From contig NZ_JAGGQQ010000008.1 in NCBI RefSeq assembly GCF_018613195.1, positions 124,001 to 188,000 of the forward strand: DNA of 64,000 nucleotides, written 5' to 3'. A program made the position numbers and the translations under genes. The stretch is from Bacillus sp. ISL-45. GTDB lineage: Bacteria > Bacillota > Bacilli > Bacillales > Cytobacillaceae. The notes under the pieces are model-generated. The model was not told the DNA's origin, did not search any database, and worked only from the letters and a program-made list of their open reading frames with translations. This document shows, piece after piece, positions 53,412 through 62,746 of the stretch. The number at the start of each line of letters is the position of its first letter. The stretch's first letter is position 1.

Positions 53412-54506
53412 ATGAAAGTAATTGCTTACTACATTTCTGATTATGGCTATGGGCATGCGTCTCGGAGTATAGCTATTATAAGAGAACTTCTTCTTCGGAA
53501 TTCTAATATAAGAATTATTGTTTGCCATTCATTTGCAATTTCTTTTATGAAAAATTCAATTCGTTCTAGCAGAGTTTCTTTCCGGGAAGTAAATACAGAC
53601 ATAGGGTATTTTTTAAAAAGCGACTCCATTTATCCTTATAAAAAGTTGTTATTAGAAGAATACCTCAAGTTTACTAATGAGTTGGATTGTCGTCTTTTAG
53701 TGGAAGAAGGATTTTTAAAGAGTAACCATGTGGATCTAGTCCTATCTGATATTAGCCCTTTACCTTTTCAATCGGCTAGAAACTTGGGTATTCCTTCTAT
53801 AGGCCTTTCAAATTTCACATGGTACACAGCATACCGAGGGTTGATTGAGGAATCTGAACTGACTCCACTTAAAGAGGCCTATAGTAAAATGACCTATTTC
53901 TTTTCATTAGCAGGAAGCAACGAAACCTGGGGGTTCGATTCCAAAGAGTATGGTTTCTTTTCTAGAAAAGTTGATTTATCAGAAATTAATAGTATTAGAA
54001 ATCAGGTTGATAAAAGTTATGAAAAAAAGATTGTCTTTTTAGGGCTTGGGATGAAAGTTGATCAGGCAACTCTTGATTTACTCCCTATATGGGATAGTCC
54101 TGATATAGAATTTGTTGTTTCTTCAAATGTCCCAGTTATTAGAGAGAATGTGCAACAAATCCCGCTAGATTACGTTGAAACTCAAAACTATATAGCATCA
54201 TCAAATTTAGTCATAACAAAAGCAGGTTGGGGTATGGTAGGTGAAGCATTAAACAATAATGTCCCACTATTAATACTAGAAAGACCTTTAATGACTGAAG
54301 ATCAATCTACTATTACTTATTTGAAAAAATATAACGCATGCGAAGTAATCGATTGGAATGAATTTAAAAACCTTCAAGTTGATTATTCATTTATTGATCG
54401 TTTAAATAAGAACTTGATTAGAGATAAACATACTTTTAAAAACTCTGTTAATAGAATTGCAGAAGATATCCTTAAAGTTTTAAATGAACAAGAGCAATTA
54501 GTATAA
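53412..54506 (+). CDS. GT28/MGT-like glycosyltransferase
   Basis: 364 residues from ATG 53412 (GGAG 10 nt upstream), just after the terminator. GT-B protein with start YYISDYGYGHASRSIAIIREL, whose YGYGHASR loop recalls MurG/UGT-type acceptor sites. The C-terminal half has FLGLGMKVDQATLDLL, PLDYVETQNYIASSNLVITK and AGWGMVGEALNNNVPLLILE, a donor-binding pattern of the GT28 C-terminal domain. It differs from the GT4 enzymes elsewhere in the operon. Function in the pathway is unknown; it could also act on a related glycolipid. Confidence 0.75.
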   Translation: MKVIAYYISDYGYGHASRSIAIIRELLLRNSNIRIIVCHSFAISFMKNSIRSSRVSFREVNTDIGYFLKSDSIYPYKKLLLEEYLKFTNELDCRLLVEEGFLKSNHVDLVLSDISPLPFQSARNLGIPSIGLSNFTWYTAYRGLIEESELTPLKEAYSKMTYFFSLAGSNETWGFDSKEYGFFSRKVDLSEINSIRNQVDKSYEKKIVFLGLGMKVDQATLDLLPIWDSPDIEFVVSSNVPVIRENVQQIPLDYVETQNYIASSNLVITKAGWGMVGEALNNNVPLLILERPLMTEDQSTITYLKKYNACEVIDWNEFKNLQVDYSFIDRLNKNLIRDKHTFKNSVNRIAEDILKVLNEQEQLV

Positions 54507-54604
54507 TTTGGGATATGCACCTGGACGCTAGTTTCTTTATAATAGAGGGGTAATCATTTATTTATCCAAAAATTTATTCAAATAATTTAAAGGTGAGATG
54601 GTAT

Positions 54605-55924
54605 ATGAAAATAGCTGTTGCCGGAACAGGATATGTTGGATTAGTAACCGGCGTTTGTCTTGCTGAAAATGGGCATAAAGTTACTTGTGTTGATATAGAT
54701 GAGAATAAAGTAGCAATAATGAGAGCTGGGGTTTCACCCATTTATGAGCCAGGGCTTGAAGAATTAATGCAGAAGAATATGCAGAGCCTTCATTTTACTA
54801 CAGACTATCAGGAAGCCTATAGAGATGCGGATGTTGTTTTTATTGGGGTGGGAACTCCAGAAAAACAAGATGGTTCTGCTAATTTAACATATGTGTATGG
54901 AGTGGCAGAACAAATAGCTGAAAGTATTGAAAAGGATTGTGTAGTGGTTGTTAAGTCCACTGTTCCGATTGGGACTAATGATAAAATTGAAGAATTAATC
55001 AAAAGCAAATTGAAGAATAATGTAAATGTATACATTGCTTCGAACCCGGAATTCTTGGCTCAAGGTACGGCAGTGAGAGATACTTTGCATGCGTCGAGAA
55101 TTGTTGTAGGAGTAGAAGATTCCTATCCTGGTAAAGTACTAAAAGAGGTTTACAAGAATTTCGATGCACCAATTATTGTGACTAACAGAAAAAGTGCAGA
55201 GATGATTAAGTACGCTTCTAACGACTTTCTTGCTTTGAAAATATCATTCATCAATGAGATTGCTAACTTGTGTGAAATTATCGGGGCTGATATTGAAGAC
55301 GTGGCACTTGGTATGGGCTTTGATAGCCGTATCGGAAACAGATTCTTAAATGCCGGGATTGGCTATGGAGGTTCTTGCTTCCCTAAAGATACGAAAGCAC
55401 TTCACTGGTTAGCCAACTTCCATGATCATGAACTGAAGACGGTTAAAGCCGCAATTGATGTTAATGAAAATCAAAAGCTCAAATTAATTAAAAAGTCTCG
55501 TAAATACTATGATAGTTTACAAGGTCTGAATGTTGCCGTGCTAGGTTTGACCTTTAAACCGGGTACAGATGATTTAAGAGAAGCTCCTACTCTGGTTAAT
55601 ATTCCACTTATGCTGGAAGATGGGGCAAATGTTAGAGCATGGGATCCAGTTGGAGTTAACAACTTTAAAAAGTTGTACCCAAATGAAGTTACGTACTGTG
55701 ATTCAATTGAGAGTACTATAAAGGGTGCAGATATTTGCTTCATTTTTACAGAATGGGATGAGGTTAAAGACTTTGAATTATCCAAGTACTCAGAGCTGAT
55801 GAAATCTCCAATTGTCTTGGATGGTAGAAACTGCTATGACCTCGAGAGTACAAAAAACGCCAGTATGATCTATGATTCAATTGGTAGAGAGACAGTGAAT
55901 AGTCTCGAACCGTCATTAGTTTAA
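54605..55924 (+). CDS. ugd: UDP-glucose 6-dehydrogenase
   Basis: 439 residues from ATG 54605; an in-frame GTG at 54593 falls inside the SD (AAAGGTGAG). Rossmann motif GTGYVGLVTGVCLAENGH (8-25), VGTPEKQDGSANL, GYGGSCFPKDTKAL with the catalytic Cys, and LTFKPGTDDLREAPT in the C-terminal domain. It oxidises UDP-glucose (from GtaB) to UDP-glucuronate and is a classical target of the Bacillus tyrosine kinase encoded at the operon start. A strong terminator follows. Confidence 0.95.
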   Translation: MKIAVAGTGYVGLVTGVCLAENGHKVTCVDIDENKVAIMRAGVSPIYEPGLEELMQKNMQSLHFTTDYQEAYRDADVVFIGVGTPEKQDGSANLTYVYGVAEQIAESIEKDCVVVVKSTVPIGTNDKIEELIKSKLKNNVNVYIASNPEFLAQGTAVRDTLHASRIVVGVEDSYPGKVLKEVYKNFDAPIIVTNRKSAEMIKYASNDFLALKISFINEIANLCEIIGADIEDVALGMGFDSRIGNRFLNAGIGYGGSCFPKDTKALHWLANFHDHELKTVKAAIDVNENQKLKLIKKSRKYYDSLQGLNVAVLGLTFKPGTDDLREAPTLVNIPLMLEDGANVRAWDPVGVNNFKKLYPNEVTYCDSIESTIKGADICFIFTEWDEVKDFELSKYSELMKSPIVLDGRNCYDLESTKNASMIYDSIGRETVNSLEPSLV

Positions 55925-55941
55925 AAATAAAACTTCTAGTT

Positions 55942-55969
55942 GCCCCTTCTCTCTGAGAAGGGGCTTTTT
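55942..55969 (+). terminator. strong terminator after ugd
   Basis: A 10-bp perfect GC-rich stem GCCCCTTCTC/GAGAAGGGGC with loop TCT is followed by TTTTT. Confidence 0.95.
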
Positions 55970-55995
55970 ACATATGCATATAATGGAGGATTAAC

Positions 55996-57735
55996 ATGGA
56001 TTGGAAAGAAACATTAGAGAAATGGACTTCATTTAGTGAATTAGAAAACGAATTATCAGATAAATTAGATGAATTATCGAAGACAGCAACGGAGCTGGAA
56101 GATAGCTTCTATAAACATCTGGAATTCGGCACCGGAGGCATGCGTGGCGAATTAGGACCTGGTACAAATCGTATGAATATCTATACGATTCGCCGTGCTG
56201 CTGAGGGGCTTGCGCTGTATATTGTCGAACAGGGAGAAGAAGCCAGGAAGCGTGGGGTTGCTATTGCTTACGATTCGCGCCATAAATCACCTGAATTTGC
56301 CCTGGAAGTTGCAAAGACGGTTGGAAACCATGGAATTAAAGCGTATCTATTTGAAGAATTGCGTCCAACACCAGAGCTATCATTCGCTGTAAGATCTTTA
56401 AATGCTATTGCTGGAGTGGTCATAACAGCAAGCCATAATCCACCTGAGTACAATGGTTTTAAAGTATATGGTGAAGATGGAGGACAGGTTCCTCCAGAGG
56501 CTGCGGATATAATTATTCAATATGTAAATGCTGTAGAGAATGAACTAACGGTAGAGGTACCGACTGAGGAGGAACTTTTAGAGAACGGTTTGTTAACTTA
56601 TATTGGTGAAGAAATTGATCAAGAGTATGTTTCAAACCTAAAATCTTTGCAATTGAATGCTGACATAGTAAAAAGTGTTGCGGATGATTTGAAGATTGTT
56701 TTTTCTCCTTTGCACGGAACAGGGAATAAGCCGGTTTGGGAAGGGTTGAAGGCGTTTGGTTTTACGAATGTAACAGTGGTAAATGAACAGGAACTGCCTG
56801 ATCCGAACTTTTCAACGGTGAAATCTCCTAATCCTGAAGAGCATGCTGCTTTTGAGGTAGCAATCCGCTATGGAAAAGAAGTGGATTCAGATATTTTGAT
56901 GGCTACTGATCCCGATGCTGATCGCCTCGGTGTCGCGGTGAGGGACTTGCATGGGGATTATGTAGTCCTGTCTGGTAACCAGATGGGTGCATTAATGCTG
57001 GAATACTTATTATCACAGAAGAAAGAAAAAGGACAATTGCCTGATAATGGGGTCGTAATCAAGACCAATGTAACCTCTGAAATTGGTGGGGCTATTGCGG
57101 CTGAGTACGGCATTCCTACCATTGATACCCTGACTGGATTTAAGTTTATTGGTGAGAAAATCAATGAGTTTGAGAACACGGGAGAGCATACTTTCCTATT
57201 TGGCTATGAAGAGAGCTATGGATACTTAATTGGTGATTTTGTTCGCGATAAAGATGCGGTACAGTCTGCGGTTTTTGCTGCAGAAGTGGCGGCTTTTTAT
57301 AAAGCAAAAGGAATGACATTGTATGAAGGTTTGCTCGAAATCTTTGAGAAGTATGGATATTACCAAGAGGGTCTCGAAACAATCACTTTAAAAGGTAAAG
57401 ACGGAGCAGAGCAAATTGCAACGCTTATGAGTCGTTTCCGTGAAGAAACGTTAAAGGAAATAGCTGCAATTGAAGTAACTGTGATTGAAGATTACCTGGA
57501 GAGTACACAATTGGATTTAAGAGGCAATAATGAGAGTGCTATTGAATTGCCAAAATCAAACGTTCTTAAGTATCACCTAGCTGACGGATCCTGGTTCTGC
57601 TTGCGTCCATCCGGCACAGAACCAAAAGCTAAGTTCTACTTTGGTGTTAAAGCGGAGACACTGGAGACAAGTCGTGAGAAATTGGTCAGCATAAAAGAAG
57701 CAGTTATAAATAAGGTCCAAGAGGTATTATCGTAG
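55996..57735 (+). CDS. pgcA: phosphoglucomutase/phosphomannomutase
   Basis: 579 residues, alpha-D-phosphohexomutase superfamily, PgcA-like length. Four active-site elements: [15 protein letters not shown] (phosphoserine loop, about 135-150), [13 protein letters not shown] (metal loop, about 303), [20 protein letters not shown] (sugar loop, about 395) and [13 protein letters not shown] (phosphate loop near the C-terminus). It interconverts hexose 6- and 1-phosphates and can supply glucose-1-phosphate to GtaB and mannose-1-phosphate to ManC, completing both sugar-nucleotide branches. It sits behind the ugd terminator with SD GGAGG; the DNA is less AT-rich again. Confidence 0.93.
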   Translation: MDWKETLEKWTSFSELENELSDKLDELSKTATELEDSFYKHLEFGTGGMRGELGPGTNRMNIYTIRRAAEGLALYIVEQGEEARKRGVAIAYDSRHKSPEFALEVAKTVGNHGIKAYLFEELRPTPELSFAVRSLNAIAGVVITASHNPPEYNGFKVYGEDGGQVPPEAADIIIQYVNAVENELTVEVPTEEELLENGLLTYIGEEIDQEYVSNLKSLQLNADIVKSVADDLKIVFSPLHGTGNKPVWEGLKAFGFTNVTVVNEQELPDPNFSTVKSPNPEEHAAFEVAIRYGKEVDSDILMATDPDADRLGVAVRDLHGDYVVLSGNQMGALMLEYLLSQKKEKGQLPDNGVVIKTNVTSEIGGAIAAEYGIPTIDTLTGFKFIGEKINEFENTGEHTFLFGYEESYGYLIGDFVRDKDAVQSAVFAAEVAAFYKAKGMTLYEGLLEIFEKYGYYQEGLETITLKGKDGAEQIATLMSRFREETLKEIAAIEVTVIEDYLESTQLDLRGNNESAIELPKSNVLKYHLADGSWFCLRPSGTEPKAKFYFGVKAETLETSREKLVSIKEAVINKVQEVLS

Positions 57736-57746
57736 AAAAGAAATAT

Positions 57747-57783
57747 AGCCTATCGAAGATTTATTTAAATTTTTCGATAGGCT
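57747..57783 (+). terminator. terminator after the phosphohexomutase gene
   Basis: An 11-bp stem AGCCTATCGAA/TTCGATAGGCT (57747-57757, 57773-57783). The T-tail is short. End of the exopolysaccharide region. Confidence 0.8.
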
Positions 57784-57792
57784 TTAAATCAT

Positions 57793-57993
57793 TTAGGGAC
57801 TAAATATATTTATCATTAATTTTATCCATCCAAACAAAGAAATCCATAGCGGTATACTAAGTGAAATTCCCCATGAAAAGCCAACTGCAAAATTACCTTC
57901 TCGATTCACTTCATCACATCCCAGTAATTTTGAGAAACTTATATAATGATATTCCCCTTGTCCAGGAGTATAACCTTTATTTGGAATGGGAAT
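57793..57993 (-). pseudogene. C-terminal remnant of a membrane protein
   Basis: On the minus strand a 66-codon frame without a start codon begins IPIPNKGYTPGQGEYHYISF directly after an in-frame stop (57994-57996) and ends with a hydrophobic stretch (SWGISLSIPLWISLFGWIK) before TAA at 57793-57795. The composition is protein-like (Gly-Tyr-Thr-Pro-Gly turn, amphipathic segment, one membrane helix), which suggests a decayed gene. Family not recognised. Confidence 0.45.
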
Positions 57994-58603
57994 TTAATCC
58001 ACAAATATTGGTTTGTTATGACACTCATAGACAAAATGGGGGAGATCTGGTAACCCAAGCTCTTTTCTCCACTCGTAATTGTATATAATTTGTCGGAATG
58101 TTTGAGAATGAAGGAAGGTTCATCCAGTGTAGTTGGTGAATGCGGCTATTTTGGTGGCCAGGAAGCGAGGTACGGCTGGTCTTCCTTTTTGACTCACCAT
58201 CGTGAATGAAAATTGATGAATTAGAACTTGGTTGAAACATTATTGGATGTGGTTAATCCCTTATCTGGGCAGCAGTGCCGCCTTTGTTCTCGCAGTGTTG
58301 AGATTGATAGAGGAATAGAAGGTTAGTAGCAGGGCTTTCAAAAGGATTATGGGGCATTTTTTACCAAAAGAATGCACTCAAGTTTGCACGAGCTTCAACA
58401 TGAATCGGCCACCTGGTTGTGGAAAAACCCTTCTGGCTGAAAACATTTCGGATCATACATGGTTCAGCTTACGGCGAGAACCATATCATGTTTCCCAACC
58501 TTTAATTCTTGCAACATTCTCCACTAAATACAATCCTCCTTTCGACTCAATTCTAACCAAACAAGAAAATAATTTTCATTTTTTAATAAATACTGAAATT
58601 TAA
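57994..58603. other. degenerate intergenic stretch
   Basis: About 600 bases with no convincing gene. Short open frames on both strands lack RBS and protein-like composition. The stretch probably continues the decay of the membrane-protein remnant. Confidence 0.5.
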
Positions 58604-58633
58604 TTGTAAGATTTTCATATTTATGTTTATAAT
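58604..58633 (+). promoter_or_regulatory. promoter of the glycosidase gene
   Basis: TTGTAA (58604-58609), an 18-base spacer and a perfect TATAAT (58628-58633). Confidence 0.6.
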
Positions 58634-58638
58634 GGCAT

Positions 58639-58652
58639 TGAAAGCGCTACCA
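58639..58652 (+). promoter_or_regulatory. cre site (CcpA operator)
   Basis: TGAAAGCGCTACCA matches the cre consensus TGWAANCGNTNWCA at 13 of 14 positions and lies at the predicted transcription start, where CcpA represses. Confidence 0.7.
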
Positions 58653-58708
58653 AATATCAAAGTCTAATAGTCTGATAGCGATAAATTGAATCGAAGGGAA
58701 GGATGTAT

Positions 58709-61072
58709 GTGAAAAAAAAGTTGAATGTTGTTACTGGTTCAATTCTTGCTTCAAGTCTGGTGTTATCTTCTTTTGGGGGTGTAGGAAATACCAAGGCTAA
58801 AAGTGAGGTGCCGGTAAATGTTTTAGCGGTCGTGGATCAGTCTGGGGATATGCTGAAGATTGATTCTTTGAATCAGCGTTCGAATGACCATAAGCTGATA
58901 GCGTTCAATGACACATTTAGCTATTACACGGAAACGGATAAAGGAAGCTTTGAAATTGTGCTGGAAAAGAGCGGCCTTAATACATACCGTGTGTTGAAAC
59001 AGACGGATGGAGACAGTGCAATTCCTGAAAATGGTCTGGTTCTTTCCACTGGCGATTTGACGACACCCGAAATTGAAGCTTTCCTGGCACAATTAGAAGT
59101 TGGCGAAATCGTGACACTCCATGAGCCGATGAAGAAGGAAGAGCAAATGCAGTCAAACGCGGTAGATCCAACTGCTCAGTCCAATCCAGCAGGAGCCGTT
59201 TTTGACGGGTTCCGGGGTCCAGATCAGCTCATCGTTTATACACCTTCCTTCGGTGAAACAACAAAGACGAATCCATATGGATATGAAATAACAGTAGAGA
59301 ATGGCTATGTAACAAAGCTGGGCGGAGGAAGCTCAAAGATTCCTGAGAATGGATTCGTAGTCAGCGGGCACGGCATTGCCTCCAAATGGATTTCGGCGAA
59401 TTCGATAATCGGGGCAAAAGTAACAGTAAGTGATACTGGAGAAGTGAAGATCGTCCAGGATGTAGAAAGTTTCCAATATCAAAGCAGGCAGTCCATCCAA
59501 AAGGCGAAGGACAACATCGCGAAGGCTAAGGCAGAGTTCCTTGATGTTGCGATGAGTGATGCAGAGGAAGCTGTAAAAAAGGCTGAGGACCTTCTAAAAG
59601 AAGCAGCAGCAATGAATGCAAGTGATCCAGTCCGTTCCCTGGATATGACACGCCAGGCCACTCAGTATGCTTACGATGCATATTATTACTCGCTTCCATC
59701 CAATGTGGCAGAACAGCGGGCGATTTGGTACCGTCCAGAAGAGACCACTCTTGATGGAGTGAAACAAGTACTTGACCGGATGGAGAAGGCAGGATTCAAT
59801 TCGGTCTATCTTGAAACTACATTTTGGGGCTATACCATTTATCCAAGTGAAACAATGAAAGAGTATGGTCTTCCTGAGCAGCACCCTAGATTCAAGGATG
59901 GTGACTACGGCACTTATGGAAAAGACTTGCTGAAAGCATATATTGAAGAAGGAAAGAAACGTGGTCTCTCCGTTCAAGCTTGGACTGATGGCTTCATGAT
60001 CGGCCATGGTTCATTGGGCTTGCCGTCACAATTCGCCAAATACCCGGAGTGGGCAGCAATCCAGCGTTCCAATACAACAGGTCAGCCAAAGCCTGATAGT
60101 TCCAACCAATATTACTGGCTCGACATAGCCCAGCCGGAAGTACAAAAGTTCATGCTTGATATTTATAAAGAAATGCAAGCTGATTACGATATTAAAGGCT
60201 TGAATATCGACTACATGCGTTATCCGCACCATAAATTTGAACAAGGTTACGGTTACAGTGATACCGTAAGAAGCCTGTATAAACAACAATCAGGGATTGA
60301 TCCACTTGCTATCAACCCGACCGACACCCCGGCAGAATGGCAAGACTGGCAAAATTGGATTCAGCAAAAAGAAAATGAGTTCGTCGATAAGCTTCACGAT
60401 CAATCTAAGGCTATCAACAAGAAGTTCATGTTAACAGCGACTCCTGAACCGGGACCTGAGGCTGTGTTGATCAGTGACTGGAAGGATGATCTGGATGGTG
60501 TCATTCCTCAAGCATATGGCCATGATTTCAATAGCATCCAAAAGACTGTTCAGGCCAGCAAAAAGCTGATGCCTGAAGGAACGGTTTATTATACTGGAAT
60601 CTACTCTTTCTATCATCACCTTAGCGAGATGGCAAGCGTCGATGATGTCTTATCGGCTCGGTTCGGAACCTCGGGGGTAAATATGTTTGCATTTGGCCAG
60701 GCGAGCGCTCCTTCTGTTGATGCGCTGGGTAAAGGCCCTTGGAGGGAAAAAGCGGTTAATCCTGGAGAGGAACCAATTCTGGCTTCGTTTGCGGTATTGA
60801 AGGATATCCAGGAAGAAATCAATCTCCTCTACAGACCACAGGGAGCAGTAGAGGTAGTAGAAGCCAATCGAATCAGACAGTCTGTCAAAGACCTGGAAAT
60901 AGCGATCAAGAAAAACCCTGCAGACAGCGAAGCCAAGTATGAAGCACTGCTTTCAAGAATAGAAAATGCGATGGCAAGTGGAAAGCTGAATGAAGCAGTG
61001 GGAGCAAGAATGGAAACTCAGATAGCTGAAACAAGAACATGGGTAAATTATTTCTTGAAGCATCAAAATTAA
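58709..61072 (+). CDS. secreted GH10-like (GHL10/DUF187) glycoside hydrolase
   Basis: 787 residues from GTG 58709 (GGGAAGG 6 nt upstream; ATG 58703 lies on the SD). Signal peptide to about residue 32. Residues 33-250 are an N-terminal beta-rich region, followed by a helical segment (about 255-320, KAKAEFLDVAMSDAEEAVKK). The catalytic TIM-barrel domain of the YngK/GHL10 family spans about 335-670: EQRAIWYRPEETTLDGVK, GFNSVYLETTFWG, LSVQAWTDGF, GLNIDYMRYP (probable catalytic acid) and GVIPQAYGHD. A helical tail follows. It should cleave an extracellular glycan or peptidoglycan-related polymer; the linkage is unknown. A cre-controlled promoter and the sugar ABC genes downstream suggest that it feeds the transporter. 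Confidence 0.85.
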   Translation: MKKKLNVVTGSILASSLVLSSFGGVGNTKAKSEVPVNVLAVVDQSGDMLKIDSLNQRSNDHKLIAFNDTFSYYTETDKGSFEIVLEKSGLNTYRVLKQTDGDSAIPENGLVLSTGDLTTPEIEAFLAQLEVGEIVTLHEPMKKEEQMQSNAVDPTAQSNPAGAVFDGFRGPDQLIVYTPSFGETTKTNPYGYEITVENGYVTKLGGGSSKIPENGFVVSGHGIASKWISANSIIGAKVTVSDTGEVKIVQDVESFQYQSRQSIQKAKDNIAKAKAEFLDVAMSDAEEAVKKAEDLLKEAAAMNASDPVRSLDMTRQATQYAYDAYYYSLPSNVAEQRAIWYRPEETTLDGVKQVLDRMEKAGFNSVYLETTFWGYTIYPSETMKEYGLPEQHPRFKDGDYGTYGKDLLKAYIEEGKKRGLSVQAWTDGFMIGHGSLGLPSQFAKYPEWAAIQRSNTTGQPKPDSSNQYYWLDIAQPEVQKFMLDIYKEMQADYDIKGLNIDYMRYPHHKFEQGYGYSDTVRSLYKQQSGIDPLAINPTDTPAEWQDWQNWIQQKENEFVDKLHDQSKAINKKFMLTATPEPGPEAVLISDWKDDLDGVIPQAYGHDFNSIQKTVQASKKLMPEGTVYYTGIYSFYHHLSEMASVDDVLSARFGTSGVNMFAFGQASAPSVDALGKGPWREKAVNPGEEPILASFAVLKDIQEEINLLYRPQGAVEVVEANRIRQSVKDLEIAIKKNPADSEAKYEALLSRIENAMASGKLNEAVGARMETQIAETRTWVNYFLKHQN

Positions 61073-61076
61073 TTGT

Positions 61077-61112
61077 ACGAAAAGAGGAGATCTTTAGATC
61101 TGCTCTTTTCGT
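61077..61112 (+). terminator. terminator after the glycosidase gene
   Basis: A 10-bp stem ACGAAAAGAG/CTCTTTTCGT (61077-61086, 61103-61112) has an inner AGATCT pair and a weak T-tail. Confidence 0.65.
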
Positions 61113-61184
61113 TTATGAATATTGTCTAAAATAGAAATTAATTTTCATAAATAAATAAAAAACTAAAAAAAATTACAAAAATGA

Positions 61185-61213
61185 TTGAAAGGATAAAAGG
61201 TTGCTTTTATAAT
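61185..61213 (+). promoter_or_regulatory. promoter of the sugar ABC operon
   Basis: TTGAAA (61185-61190), a 17-base spacer and TATAAT (61208-61213): near-perfect sigma-A promoter. Confidence 0.8.
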
Positions 61214-61220
61214 AGAAATC

Positions 61221-61234
61221 AGAAAACGCTTTCA
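61221..61234 (+). promoter_or_regulatory. cre site (CcpA operator)
   Basis: AGAAAACGCTTTCA matches the cre consensus at 13 of 14 positions and overlaps the predicted start of transcription, the same geometry as at the glycosidase promoter. Confidence 0.75.
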
Positions 61235-61259
61235 AAAACATTCCTAGGGGGAAAAAGAA

Positions 61260-62597
61260 ATGAAGAAAACGGCAAAGAAATTCGTTGCTGGTTCAATTGC
61301 TGCGGCACTGTCACTTAGCTTGATGGCTTGTAACAAAGAGGAAGCAAACGGAACAGACTCAAAAGACGATGCTGCGAAATCTGGGGAGCTATCCGGAAAG
61401 GTCACACTTTGGACAGCGTCTCTTGCCGGAGAACCATTCGATACATACTTCAAGGAATTAGAGAAGGACTTCGAAGACCAGCATCCAAAGCTGGATGTCA
61501 TCATTCAGGACGTACCACAAAATGAAATGGAACAAAAAGTCCTTACTTCGCTCACAGGCAGTGATGTACCTGATGTTGTAAACCTGAACCCTCACTATAT
61601 GTCTAATATTGCAGCACAGGGCGGTTTGCTGGATTTGACGGGTGAAATCAGTGATGAAGCAAACAGTGCATATGTAGAAGGTCCCTTTGAGTCAGGTAAA
61701 TACGATGGAGGGCTGTACGCTCTACCTTGGTACCTGACAACGACTGTTGCGTGGTATAATAATGATCACTTCTCAAAAGCGGGTGTAACTGAGCTTCCTA
61801 CTACAACACAGGGACTCTATGACACTGCTAAGAAGGTTAAAGAAGCAACTGGAAAGCCTGCATACTATCCAGTAATCAATGATGGAAATGCAATCATGGA
61901 AAAAATGGTTTCGCTATCAAATGGGGAGCCAATTGTAAAGGATGGCAAAGCGAATCTTGAAGGAAACAAGGCAGTACTTGAATTCTTCGAGCTAACGCAA
62001 AAGATGTATCAGGAAGGAATCATTCCTCAGGAAGCAGCGGAAGGTTCAATCAAGACTGGCCAGGAACAGTATATGGCTGGAAACATTTCAATGCTTGAAG
62101 GCGGCGTGACTTTCCTTGGACCGGTTGAATCAGGAGCTCCTGATGTATTCAAGGCTTCTAAAGCTGGCCAGCCGCTGAACGATGCAGATGCACCAGTGAA
62201 CGTGGCTGTCATGAACTTTGCGGTACCTGCTAAGACAAAGAACAAGGAAGCAGCTGTTGCCTTGGCTGAATTCGTGACGAATGCTGAAAACCAGCTTGAG
62301 TTCGCAAAGGTTGCCGGAACAATTCTTCCTTCAACAAAAGCATCATTAGAAGATGATTACTTCGCAAACCCTGGTGATTCACCAAAAGGCCTTGGCATGC
62401 TTGAAGCATCTAAGTCGCTGAGCCGCGCGGAAGTATTGATTCCTCCAACTGAAAACAGTGCAGACCTTCGTGCTGCGACAAAGAATATTTTCACCCAGAA
62501 CCTGCAAGGCAAGGTAACGCCTGAAGAAGCACTTAAAGAGCTTGCAGCAGAGTGGAACAAGGCTTTCGAAAAAACAGGTGAAAAAGTTACTTTCTAA
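61260..62597 (+). CDS. ABC transporter sugar-binding lipoprotein
   Basis: 445 residues. Lipoprotein signal with lipobox LSLMAC (Cys about 24), a short acidic linker, then a family-1 (MalE-type) solute-binding fold: GKVTLWTASLAGEPFDTYF, DVPDVVNLNPHYMSNIAAQG, LYALPWYLTTTVAWYNNDHF and VAVMNFAVPAKTKNKEAAVA. It delivers an oligosaccharide to the permeases encoded next. A hairpin terminator between this gene and the permeases would keep the binding protein in excess, as is common. Start ATG follows AGGGGG. No ATPase gene is seen within the window; a shared MsmX-type ATPase is common in Bacillus. Confidence 0.92.
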   Translation: MKKTAKKFVAGSIAAALSLSLMACNKEEANGTDSKDDAAKSGELSGKVTLWTASLAGEPFDTYFKELEKDFEDQHPKLDVIIQDVPQNEMEQKVLTSLTGSDVPDVVNLNPHYMSNIAAQGGLLDLTGEISDEANSAYVEGPFESGKYDGGLYALPWYLTTTVAWYNNDHFSKAGVTELPTTTQGLYDTAKKVKEATGKPAYYPVINDGNAIMEKMVSLSNGEPIVKDGKANLEGNKAVLEFFELTQKMYQEGIIPQEAAEGSIKTGQEQYMAGNISMLEGGVTFLGPVESGAPDVFKASKAGQPLNDADAPVNVAVMNFAVPAKTKNKEAAVALAEFVTNAENQLEFAKVAGTILPSTKASLEDDYFANPGDSPKGLGMLEASKSLSRAEVLIPPTENSADLRAATKNIFTQNLQGKVTPEEALKELAAEWNKAFEKTGEKVTF

Positions 62598-62689
62598 TTA
62601 AATTCAGGAACGGGCTAGTGGCAGCCTGAATGTTTCGGAATGAGGGAACCAACTATCCCGAATGCTAATACCTGTTTTGTTTGTGAAAA

Positions 62690-62729
62690 GAGACTAGCTT
62701 TTTGCCAAAAGAGCTAGTCTCTACTTTTT
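62690..62729 (+). terminator. intra-operon terminator/attenuator between SBP and permease
   Basis: A stem of at least 10 bp, GAGACTAGCT/AGCTAGTCTC (62690-62699, 62712-62721), is followed by TACTTTTT. Probably a partial terminator or mRNA-stabilising hairpin. Confidence 0.8.
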
Positions 62730-62746
62730 AAAAGGAGAGGTTCAAA

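Noticed and set aside
54508-54543. Internal promoter before ugd (TATAAT at 54538)
   Set aside because: No -35 hexamer at 16-18 bases (the nearest, TTGGGA, is 24 bases away), so it is not supported in this AT-rich stretch.
57861-58088. 75-codon plus-strand frame after the phosphohexomutase gene
   Set aside because: It is antisense to the protein-like minus-strand remnant and has no RBS.
58349-58603. Open frame containing RPPGCGKTLLAEN, resembling a Walker A motif
   Set aside because: No RBS, no further ATPase motifs, and the surrounding residues are not protein-like; it lies in a decayed intergenic stretch, so the P-loop look-alike is probably chance.
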